The translations under genes and the position numbers were made by a program. A stretch of 9,883 nucleotides of DNA from Deltaproteobacteria bacterium CG07_land_8_20_14_0_80_60_11 (lineage in GTDB: Bacteria; Desulfobacterota; Desulfobaccia; Desulfobaccales; 0-14-0-80-60-11), in assembly GCA_002779455.1 (NCBI GenBank), contig PEWM01000124.1, forward strand, positions 1-9,883, given 5' to 3'. Positions within the stretch are counted from its first letter, which is position 1. Every line of letters starts with the position of its first letter. This document shows positions 1 to 7,610 of the stretch, piece after piece. The notes under the pieces are model-generated. The model did not search any database and had not been told where the DNA came from. It was given only the letters and a program-made list of their open reading frames with translations.

Positions 1-40
1 AAATCATCAACATAACTCCCTGATATTGCCTTATTCTTTT

Positions 41-72
41 ACCGAAAACCGAAAACAGAAAACAGAAAACTG
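41..72. repeat. Four tandem copies of a 7-nt unit
   Basis: A 7-nt unit ACCGAAA occurs twice (41-54), then its one-base variant ACAGAAA twice (55-68), ending in ACTG. It lies in the non-coding stretch downstream of the minus-strand SlyD gene, next to a nest of inverted repeats. Nothing shows a function. It may be the edge of a dispersed non-coding repeat family, which cannot be tested from one window. The remaining bases 1-40 hold nothing recognisable. Confidence 0.8.
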
Positions 73-78
73 TATAAG

Positions 79-147
79 TCCCCCTTTCCCCAAGGGGAAT
101 TTAGGGGGATTTTCAAATCCCCCTGGCCTCCCTTTAAAAAAGGGGGG
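79..147. repeat. Nested inverted repeats, REP/MITE-like, possible slyD terminator
   Basis: Several hairpins overlap here. CCCCC at 80-84 can pair with GGGGG at 104-108, enclosing CCCC/GGGG (88-91/94-97). A perfect 10-bp inverted repeat, AGGGGGATTT (103-112) and AAATCCCCCT (115-124), has only 2 nt between its arms. CCCTTT (130-135) pairs with AAAGGG (139-144). The arms compete, so alternative folds exist. The block lies just downstream of the stop of the minus-strand SlyD gene and could end its transcript, but the G/C-run composition and competing arms look more like a dispersed palindromic element. The inverted repeats are directly visible; the roles are inferred. Confidence 0.65.
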
Positions 148-180
148 AAAAATTTCAAATTCGCTTTTTGCAACCAGGCA

Positions 181-687
181 TTAGGCCTCGCAGCTCATCC
201 CCTCCTGGCAGGACTGGCACTGCTTCAAGGGTTCCAGTTCCTCCGGGGTGGCCGGGCGCACCTCGATAACCTTCACTTCGTACCGCAGGTCATGGCCCGC
301 CAAGGGGTGGTTCATATCCAGGATCACGGCATCGGCCGTGACTTCCTTGACGGTCAGGGGATATTCCGGCGGAAACGGCAGGTTGGCGGGGAGCACCTTT
401 CGGCCCGGCTTGAGTTCCAGGTCCGGGGGAAAGACCTTGTGGCTCCACTCCTGGACAAAGTTGGGGTCGTAGTCCCCGAAGGCCTCAGCCGCGGGCACCG
501 TGAACGCCACCGCATCCTGCTCCCTGAGCCCTAAGAGGCGGCGCTCCAGGCCCGGCATGAGTTCGTTGCACCCGGCCACGAAGGTGAGCACCGCCGGGGC
601 CTCCGGGGCGCCCCGGAGTTGTTCCCCGGAATCCAGCCACAGGCGGTACTCCAGGGAAACATAGTTATCTCTAGCAATGACGGACAT
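181..687 (-). CDS. SlyD-type FKBP peptidyl-prolyl cis-trans isomerase
   Basis: Predicted cytosolic prolyl isomerase and chaperone of the SlyD branch of FKBPs, 168 aa. The FKBP half (about 1-70) has the family pattern VSLEYRLWLDSGEQL and a PGLERRLLGL segment. AFGDYDPNFVQ (69-79) leads into the insert-in-flap chaperone domain (about 75-125), and NHPLAGHDLRYEVKVIEV (126-143) closes the FKBP fold, a SlyD signature. The long His/Cys-rich nickel tail of E. coli SlyD is absent; a short end with Cys157, Cys160 and Cys166 replaces it. There is no signal peptide. The ATG (687-685) is preceded by AAAGGT with 9 nt spacing on the minus strand. It is divergent from the GNAT gene. Family assignment is firm; specific clients and any nickel role are unknown. 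Confidence 0.9.
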   Translation of the reverse strand: MSVIARDNYVSLEYRLWLDSGEQLRGAPEAPAVLTFVAGCNELMPGLERRLLGLREQDAVAFTVPAAEAFGDYDPNFVQEWSHKVFPPDLELKPGRKVLPANLPFPPEYPLTVKEVTADAVILDMNHPLAGHDLRYEVKVIEVRPATPEELEPLKQCQSCQEGMSCEA

Positions 688-700
688 AGTGGTTTTACCT

Positions 701-730
701 TTAACCTGATGATATAATCAGTATATTATA
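701..730. promoter_or_regulatory. Divergent promoter region, slyD-like/GNAT
   Basis: For the plus-strand GNAT gene, TTAACC (701-706) and TATTAT (724-729) lie exactly 17 bp apart, giving a predicted start near 736 and a leader of about 30 nt. A perfect TATAAT (713-718, plus) also occurs but lacks a convincing -35. On the minus strand TATAAT reads at 730-725, suitable for the SlyD gene, again with a weak -35. The two transcription units therefore have overlapping, face-to-face promoters. Assignment rests only on similarity to sigma-70 hexamers. Confidence 0.5.
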
Positions 731-768
731 ACTGAAGCCCAATCTTTACGTAACCCCATGGCCGTAAA

Positions 769-1242
769 ATGATTCGCAAGGCTAAAATTCACGAAGTCCC
801 GGAAATCCGCCGCTTCCTGGTGGAATTTTCCCAGGATGGGGGCATCCTGCCCCGGACCCTGGCTGATCTCTACGGCCAGCTGCGGGATTACTACGTCTAC
901 CGGGAGGACCCGGGCCCCCTCCTGGGCATCGCCGCCCTGCACATCTGCTGGGCCGGCCTGGGAGAAATCCGGTCCGTGGCCGTGGCGCCGGCGCACCGGG
1001 GCCGGGGGCTCGCCTCCCGGCTGGTTCAGACCTGCCTGGCCGAGGCCCAGGCCATCGGGTTGAGCGAAATCTTCCTCCTGACCCTGGTCCCGGAGTTTTT
1101 CCAGCGTTTCGGTTTCCGGGTCGTGTCCCGGGAAGACCTGCTGCCCATCGTCTGGGCCGATTGCGTCAATTGCGTCAAATTTCCCGACTGCGACGAAATT
1201 CCCATGCACCTGGACCTGACGGCGCCGGATTCCGGGGATTAA
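769..1242 (+). CDS. GNAT acetyltransferase, short N-acetylglutamate-synthase-like
   Basis: A 157-aa single-domain GNAT enzyme. Motif A is IRSVAVAPAHRGRGLASRLV (67-86), with the acetyl-CoA pyrophosphate loop RGRGLA at 77-82. The C-terminal half contains TLVPEFFQRFGF (105-116) and a VWADCVNCVKFPDCDE stretch, Cys132/Cys135/Cys141 as CX2CX5C. That signature belongs to the short GNAT group often annotated as N-acetylglutamate synthase (argA-like), which primes arginine biosynthesis from glutamate and acetyl-CoA. The presence of argJ in the same window fits. There is no clear Shine-Dalgarno; a 4-codon ORF (758-772) overlaps the start as ATGA. The cysteines could bind a metal, which is inference. 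GNAT identity is certain; glutamate as substrate is likely, not proven. Confidence 0.88.
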   Translation: MIRKAKIHEVPEIRRFLVEFSQDGGILPRTLADLYGQLRDYYVYREDPGPLLGIAALHICWAGLGEIRSVAVAPAHRGRGLASRLVQTCLAEAQAIGLSEIFLLTLVPEFFQRFGFRVVSREDLLPIVWADCVNCVKFPDCDEIPMHLDLTAPDSGD

Positions 1243-1243
1243 C

Positions 1244-1272
1244 TTGACAGTCATGGGTCAGTGCGTTATTTT
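1244..1272 (+). promoter_or_regulatory. Predicted secA promoter
   Basis: A perfect -35 box TTGACA (1244-1249) begins right after the GNAT stop codon and is followed, 17 bp on, by TATTTT (1267-1272), which matches four of six -10 positions. Transcription would start near 1279 and give secA a leader of about 140 nt. It is the best sigma-70 type match in the window. Confidence 0.55.
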
Positions 1273-1419
1273 TTTGAAAGAAACCTCGTCTTCAGGGCGG
1301 GGTTATGTGGTCGGCAGGAAGATGAGCTCCGCGGCCAGCCTTAAGGCAGCTTTAGACCACGCCTTCATTTCTCCGGTGGAGCCTGGCTTTATCGGGGTTT
1401 TTTATTCGCAGACACCCAC

Positions 1420-1423
<4 letters not shown>
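1253..1423 (+). CDS. Possible 56-aa leader ORF overlapping secA start
   Basis: An uninterrupted ATG-to-TGA frame of 56 codons fills the gap between the GNAT gene and secA. Its stop overlaps the secA start as ATGA (1420-1423), the usual arrangement for translational coupling, and secA has no visible ribosome binding site of its own. The peptide starts MGQCVIFLKETSSSGRG and ends AFISPVEPGFIGVFYSQTPT. There is no signal peptide or recognisable domain. It is where SecM sits in enterobacteria, but the SecM arrest motif is not present beyond a loose F..PV resemblance. Against it: third-position GC is not as biased as in neighbouring genes, no Shine-Dalgarno precedes the ATG, and the predicted promoter would start transcription inside the ORF. 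It may be a chance frame. Confidence 0.3.
1278..1403 (+). promoter_or_regulatory. secA 5' leader, possibly structured
   Basis: The predicted leader can be closed by AAAGAAACCTCG-type pairing: 1278-1288 against CGGGGTTTTTT at 1393-1403, 11 bp with two G-U pairs. Inside, GTGGTC (1307-1312) pairs with GACCAC (1355-1360), and GCC-TTAA-GGC (1338-1347) is a small palindrome. The G/T-rich 3' side resembles an attenuator. I compared it by eye with FMN, cobalamin, SAM, GEMM and fluoride riboswitch consensus motifs and saw no match. Pairing of this length can arise by chance in a region of this size. Confidence 0.2.
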
Positions 1424-3927
<2,504 letters not shown>

Positions 3928-3933
3928 AACTTT

Positions 3934-3972
3934 GGGGGAAAGGTCATGGCCAACGGTCTTGCCCCCCCTTAA
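3934..3972 (+). pseudogene. Orphan ribosome-binding site and start, possible old argJ 5' end
   Basis: Just 6 nt after the secA stop come a strong purine-rich GGGGGAAAGG (3934-3943) and ATG (3946). The frame reads MANGLAPP and stops at TAA 3970-3972, exactly where base composition turns AT-rich. argJ, whose ATG at 5548 lacks a good ribosome binding site, is in the same reading-frame phase (1602 nt apart). I infer that this is the displaced start of argJ (or another gene) cut off by the islet. GGGGGAAAG (3934-3942) can also pair with CTTGCCCCC (3959-3967) with one mismatch, so a terminator-like hairpin after secA is the alternative; it lacks a T-tract. Confidence 0.4.
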
Positions 3973-4011
3973 TCTACTACTTTAACTTAATAGGAAACAG
4001 AGAGATATTTA

Positions 4012-4041
4012 AATATTATACCCAAAATATTAAACTATAAT
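4012..4041 (+). promoter_or_regulatory. Predicted darGT promoter with inverted-repeat operator
   Basis: A perfect TATAAT at 4036-4041 lies 13 nt before the darG-like ATG, so the mRNA would have a leader of only a few nucleotides. No good -35 is visible. Immediately upstream, TTTAAATATT and AATATTAAA form an imperfect inverted repeat around two AATATT palindromes (4012-4017 and 4026-4031) covering the -35 to -10 region. This is a plausible operator for self-repression by the antitoxin or the complex, but AT-rich DNA produces such repeats easily. Confidence 0.4.
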
Positions 4042-4054
4042 AAGTGGGTAAAAA

Positions 4055-4765
4055 ATGGCGGATATAAAGGAACTATATAGCAGTCTTTTTGATTCTACTT
4101 GCCAGACGCTTGTAAATACTGTCAATTGCGTTGGAGTCATGGGGCGTGGTCTTGCTCTGGAATTTAAAAGACGTTTTCCGGATATGTATTCATTCTATCG
4201 AAGTCAATGCGAACGCAGACTACTTCGCCCTGGCAAACTGTTGTTATATAAGGAATCCACACCCTGGATTTTAAATTTTCCGACAAAAGACCACTGGAAA
4301 TATCCATCGAAAATTTTATACATAGAATCTGGCTTATCTGAATTTGCGAATACTTATTATAAGATAGGGATCACATCCATTGCTTTCCCAGAGCTCGGCA
4401 CTTCATCAGGCAAGTTGGGATGGAATGAAGTACGACGTATAATGTATAAGTACCTTGAACCACTTAAAAACCTTCAAATAGAGATATACCACTTTAACCA
4501 ATATACCAAAGATACTTTTGAAGATAAATTGTATCAGAAGATCCATAGATTTGAGATCGACGATTACATACGGGAAATTGGTTTAAAAAGACGTGAGGCG
4601 AAGCTTATTTACGAAGCCTTCACAAGTGGATCGATTTCCAAATTGCGTGATTTGCAATCAATCAAAGGAGTTGGTGAGAAAACAATTAAAGCAATTTATA
4701 ATTATATGCATAAACCAGTAGAACGCATCATTACATTATCTGAACGTCAACCAACCTTATTTTAA
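4055..4765 (+). CDS. darG: DarG-like macrodomain DNA ADP-ribose glycohydrolase antitoxin
   Basis: Predicted antitoxin that removes ADP-ribose from DNA bases and so reverses DarT. The macrodomain (about 1-150) carries the DarG/TARG1-class signatures: VNTVNCVGVMGRGLALEFK (20-38), RPGKLLLY (59-66) and NFPTKDHWKYPS (74-85). Lys78 is in the place of the catalytic lysine described for DarG. The usual glycine-rich GCGLGGLDW loop reads GTSSGKLGW (115-123). After a linker, residues about 168-220 form a helical segment with a helix-hairpin-helix motif, LQSIKGVGEKTIKAI (200-214), a non-specific DNA-binding element. At 236 aa it is clearly shorter than the canonical two-domain DarG, and the usual toxin-binding C-terminal domain is not recognisable. 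The start has only a weak AGTGGGTA ribosome site. darT follows 2 nt after the stop. Low GC and A/T-ending codons suggest transfer. Confidence 0.87.
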   Translation: MADIKELYSSLFDSTCQTLVNTVNCVGVMGRGLALEFKRRFPDMYSFYRSQCERRLLRPGKLLLYKESTPWILNFPTKDHWKYPSKILYIESGLSEFANTYYKIGITSIAFPELGTSSGKLGWNEVRRIMYKYLEPLKNLQIEIYHFNQYTKDTFEDKLYQKIHRFEIDDYIREIGLKRREAKLIYEAFTSGSISKLRDLQSIKGVGEKTIKAIYNYMHKPVERIITLSERQPTLF

Positions 4766-4767
4766 CT

Positions 4768-5418
4768 ATGAATAACATTTTTCAAAAGCAGCATATTGCT
4801 AAAAAGCTTAATGAGTTTGATATCAACAGTTTTTATTATTTTACATATATTGAAAATCTAAAATCTATTTTGGAAAACGGTATCTTGCCAAAAAACGAGG
4901 TATTAAGGAGAGGAGTAGAATATCATTCGTTTGCAGAAGAGACTGTCCAAGCTCGTCGACATTATAAACATATTACCTTGACTAACCATCAGAATTATAC
5001 TATCCATGACGTTGTGCCCTTATATCTCATCACAAAAACACCAACTCTTTTTGCCCGTAGGAGTGAGCAATCTCGAATAATATTTATTAAAATATTTGCT
5101 ATCATATTACAAGATAATGCAATTGAATTTGCTTATACTGATGGAAATGCAGCATCAAAAGGCAGTAAAATATATAATGACTTAAGCCACCTTTCAGAGT
5201 TACCTTGGGATGTTTTGAGTTGGAATGTTTATTGGCAAGATTTTCCAGATGGAAAGAGAAAAAGAAACTCTGAATTCATGATCTTTCCATATGTACCTGT
5301 TGACTACATTGCGGAATTTGGAGTTTCAAATGGTGACACACTTCACCATGCGCAAGATATTTTAACTAGTAATAATTGTAAAATAAATGTAAAAATACAA
5401 TACGAATGGTTTTTTTGA
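4768..5418 (+). CDS. darT: DarT-like DNA ADP-ribosyltransferase toxin
   Basis: A 216-aa protein of the DarT (DUF4433) family, which uses NAD+ to attach ADP-ribose to bases in single-stranded DNA and blocks replication; DarTG pairs act in phage defence. Family landmarks in order: the N-terminal NAD-binding helix YYFTYIENLKSILENGIL (23-40), where the usual His-Thr-His-like stretch reads FTY; VPLYLITKTPTLFAR (83-97); AYTDGNAAS (122-130); and KRKRNSEFMIFPYVPVDYI (163-181), with Glu169 as the predicted catalytic glutamate. Arg48, Arg49, Arg63, Arg64, Arg97 and Arg98 are available for NAD or DNA contacts. It starts 2 nt after the antitoxin stop with no Shine-Dalgarno, so translation is probably coupled, keeping toxin below antitoxin. 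The reading frame is intact, so it is likely active. Confidence 0.87.
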   Translation: MNNIFQKQHIAKKLNEFDINSFYYFTYIENLKSILENGILPKNEVLRRGVEYHSFAEETVQARRHYKHITLTNHQNYTIHDVVPLYLITKTPTLFARRSEQSRIIFIKIFAIILQDNAIEFAYTDGNAASKGSKIYNDLSHLSELPWDVLSWNVYWQDFPDGKRKRNSEFMIFPYVPVDYIAEFGVSNGDTLHHAQDILTSNNCKINVKIQYEWFF

Positions 5419-5547
5419 TTCATTGATTTTTTCTTACTGCATAGACCTTTTTGAAATTTGTTTCTAATATCATTTTTGAATGATAGTCGCATAGTATATA
5501 AAGATTTCTTAGAAAATATACCTTTTAGTGGGTGCTCTGATACTGCC
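5419..5547. promoter_or_regulatory. darT-argJ intergenic: hairpin and weak promoter
   Basis: This AT-rich gap is the right end of the islet. TATCATT (5468-5474) and AATGATA (5479-5485) form a perfect 7-bp hairpin with a 4-nt loop; it is not followed by a T-run, so termination after darT is doubtful. TATAAA (5497-5502), with TTGAAT (5476-5481) 15 bp before it, is a poor but possible promoter. If used, argJ would now be transcribed from inside the islet. Both calls are weak. Confidence 0.3.
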
Positions 5548-6729
5548 ATGATTATTCCGGGATTTAAATTCGCCGCCACTGCCGCCGGCATCAAAAAACC
5601 CGGGGTTCTGGACCTGGCCCTGATGGTGGCCGATACCCCCGCGGCCGCGGCCGGGGTGTTCACGCGCAACCGGGTGAAGGCCGCACCGGTGTTGATTGGC
5701 CGGGAGCGTCTGCGGAAAGGCTTGGCCCAGGCCATCCTGGTGAATGCCGGCAACGCCAACGCCTGCAACGGCCCCGAGGGTCTCGCCACCGCCCGGGAGA
5801 CCTGCCGGGCGGCGGCGGAGTTGCTTAATATCCCGGAACGCCTGGTGCTGCCCTCCTCCACCGGGGTCATCGGCGCACCGCTGCCGGGGGACCGCATTAT
5901 CCAGGCCCTGCCCCAATTGGTGGCCGGGCTGCACCCCGACGGGTTGGGCGAGGCGGCCCGGGCCATCATGACCACCGACACCCGGCCCAAGGCCTCGCTG
6001 GTCCAGGGCATGATTGACGGCCAGGAATTCACCCTGGCCGGCATCGCCAAAGGCTCGGGCATGATTCACCCGGATATGGCGACGCTTTTGGTGTTTATCT
6101 TCACCGACGCCGCGGCCGCGCCCCAGGTTTTAAAAACGCTCTTGCGCCAGGCCCTCCCCCAAAGCTTTAACCGGATCACCGTGGATGGCGACACCTCCAC
6201 CAACGACACTATCCTTTTGTTGGCCAGCGGCCGGGCGGGAAATGCGGTGATTAAAGAGCCGGGGCCGGCGATGGCGGCCCTGGGCGAGGCGGTGACCCGG
6301 GTCATGGGCGAGTTGGCCCGCCAGGTGGTGGCCGACGGCGAAGGGGCCCGGCACGTTTACCGGGTGGAGGTTAAGGGCGCGGCCACCCCGGCGGAGGCCA
6401 AAAAAGCCGCCCTGACCGTGGCTCTCTCACCCCTGGTCAAGACCGCCATGGCGGGCGAAGACGTCAACTGGGGGCGGATTATGGCGGCCCTGGGGCGCGC
6501 TGGCGCCCGCTTCGATCCCGAGCGGGTGGATATCGCCTTCGGCAGCCACCCCGTGGTGCAAAATGGCCGGGGGCTGGGTCCCAGGGCGGAAGCCGCGGCT
6601 CAGCAGGTAATCAAGTCCGGCGCCTTTACGGTGACTATCCATCTGAACCACGGGGTCTGCGCCGACTACTACGACACCTGCGACCTCACCGAGGACTACA
6701 TCCGCATCAACGCCGACTACCGGAGTTAA
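5548..6729 (+). CDS. argJ: ArgJ, ornithine/glutamate acetyltransferase
   Basis: Catalyses transfer of the acetyl group from N-acetylornithine to glutamate, recycling acetyl in arginine biosynthesis; bifunctional members also make N-acetylglutamate from acetyl-CoA. With the ATG at 5548 the product is 393 aa, normal for the family. Motifs: PGFKFAATAAGIKK (4-17), VFTRNRVKAAPV (37-48), VNAGNANACNG (65-75), the oxyanion-hole SSTGVIGAP (103-111), the self-cleavage site GMIHPDMATLL (171-181) with Thr179 as predicted nucleophile of the beta chain, DGDTSTND, GEDVNWGRI, and the terminal CDLTEDYIRINADYR. The frame extends 30 codons upstream to a TTG at 5458, but that part is AT-rich and non-homologous. 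No good ribosome site precedes 5548; see the orphan start after secA. gpmA follows 83 nt on. Confidence 0.95.
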   Translation: MIIPGFKFAATAAGIKKPGVLDLALMVADTPAAAAGVFTRNRVKAAPVLIGRERLRKGLAQAILVNAGNANACNGPEGLATARETCRAAAELLNIPERLVLPSSTGVIGAPLPGDRIIQALPQLVAGLHPDGLGEAARAIMTTDTRPKASLVQGMIDGQEFTLAGIAKGSGMIHPDMATLLVFIFTDAAAAPQVLKTLLRQALPQSFNRITVDGDTSTNDTILLLASGRAGNAVIKEPGPAMAALGEAVTRVMGELARQVVADGEGARHVYRVEVKGAATPAEAKKAALTVALSPLVKTAMAGEDVNWGRIMAALGRAGARFDPERVDIAFGSHPVVQNGRGLGPRAEAAAQQVIKSGAFTVTIHLNHGVCADYYDTCDLTEDYIRINADYRS

Positions 6730-6812
6730 GGGAGGGGGCCGGGGGTTGACGCCGCCGGCAGAGATCGCCCGCTTTTGTTAAACGCCACCACTTCAACGAC
6801 CACGGGGAACTA

Positions 6813-7568
6813 ATGGGCGCGACTTACTCCCTGACGCTGGTGCGGCACGGGCAGAGCCTATGGAATCTGGAGAACCGTTTTACCGGCTGGACTGACGTGG
6901 GCCTGTCGCCCCAGGGGGATGCAGAAGCCCTGCAAGGGGGCAAGCTCCTCCGGGACCGCGGCTTCACCTTTGATATCGCCTACACCTCGGTGCTCAAGCG
7001 GGCCATCAAGACCCTCTGGATTATCCTGGAGGCCATGGAACTGGAATGGATTCCGGTGATTCGCGCTTGGCAACTCAATGAGCGGCATTACGGGGCCCTG
7101 CAGGGGCTCAATAAGGGTGAAATGGCCGCCACATACGGCGAAGAGCAGGTGCGGGTCTGGCGCCGCAGTTATGGGGTGCGGCCCCCGGCCCTGGCTCCGG
7201 ACGACCCTCGCCATCCCCGGTTCGACCGGCGCTATGCGAACCTGCCCGCCGACACCCTGCCGGCCTGCGAATGCCTGGCCGATACCGTGGCCCGCATGCT
7301 GCCCTACTGGCATAATGAGATCGCCCCAGCCATCCAGGCCGGACAAAGGGTGCTGGTGGTGGCTCATGGCAACAGCCTGCGCGCCCTGGTGAAGCATCTG
7401 GATCGGCTCTCCGAGGACGCCATCGTCTCGGTGAATATCCCCACGGGCGTTCCCCTGGTGTACGAACTGGATGCCGATCTGAACCAGGTTAAGCATTACT
7501 ATTTAGGGGACGAGGCGGAGATTAAAAAGGCCATGGAGGCCGTGGCCGCCCAGGGCAAGGCCGGCTAA
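6813..7568 (+). CDS. gpmA: 2,3-bisphosphoglycerate-dependent phosphoglycerate mutase
   Basis: Cytosolic glycolytic/gluconeogenic enzyme interconverting 3- and 2-phosphoglycerate through a phosphohistidine. The 251 residues match family length. LVRHGQSLWNLENRFTGW (9-26) contains the catalytic His12 with Arg11. TSVLKRAIKT (58-67), LNERHYGALQGLNK (88-101, acid/base Glu90) and VAHGNSLRALVKHL (183-196, second histidine His185) follow. IPTGVPLVYELD (209-220) is typical of GpmA. GGGGA (6804-6808) sits 4 nt before the ATG. The 83-nt gap after argJ holds a weak 5-bp GCCGG/CCGGC hairpin (6738-6759) without a T-tract, so co-transcription with argJ is possible. It converges on the GGDEF gene with only 42 nt between stops; a short AGCC-TGC-GGCT hairpin (7569-7579) is the only terminator candidate. 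Confidence 0.97.
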   Translation: MGATYSLTLVRHGQSLWNLENRFTGWTDVGLSPQGDAEALQGGKLLRDRGFTFDIAYTSVLKRAIKTLWIILEAMELEWIPVIRAWQLNERHYGALQGLNKGEMAATYGEEQVRVWRRSYGVRPPALAPDDPRHPRFDRRYANLPADTLPACECLADTVARMLPYWHNEIAPAIQAGQRVLVVAHGNSLRALVKHLDRLSEDAIVSVNIPTGVPLVYELDADLNQVKHYYLGDEAEIKKAMEAVAAQGKAG

Positions 7569-7610
7569 AGCCTGCGGCTACCAAAACCATCAATTGAACG
7601 CAACCCCGGA

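Larger units (their letters stand above)
3970..5547. mobile_element. AT-rich islet carrying a darGT-like module
   Basis: Between secA and argJ the sequence changes abruptly from GC-rich to strongly AT-rich, with A/T-ending codons, then changes back at argJ. It contains only the two toxin-antitoxin genes and short flanks. There is no integrase, transposase, tRNA or long terminal repeat. The only shared bases at the edges are a GCC (3961-3963 and 5545-5547), too short to be evidence for a target duplication. Composition, gene content and the apparently displaced argJ start all point to horizontal gain by an unknown mechanism. Exact ends are uncertain by perhaps 20 nt. Confidence 0.6.

Noticed and set aside
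79..147. CRISPR array in the 5' repeat region
   Set aside because: There are no regularly spaced direct repeats with unique spacers; the block consists of tandem heptamers and palindromes only.
758..772. Four-codon ORF (MAVK) overlapping the GNAT start as ATGA
   Set aside because: It has no ribosome site of its own, and such minimal ORFs are common by chance; mentioned only in the GNAT entry.
1278..1403. Known riboswitch (FMN-like TCTTCAGGGC start, cobalamin, GEMM) before secA
   Set aside because: Only the first few bases resemble the FMN element; its conserved core and end, and the GEMM core GGACGCAAAGCC, are absent.
5458..5547. 30-residue N-terminal extension of ArgJ from TTG 5458
   Set aside because: The extension lies in AT-rich islet DNA, has no family similarity and no ribosome site; ATG 5548 gives a normal-length ArgJ.
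3961..5547. Target-site duplication flanking the islet (GCC)
   Set aside because: Three bases are expected by chance at any two points in GC-rich DNA.
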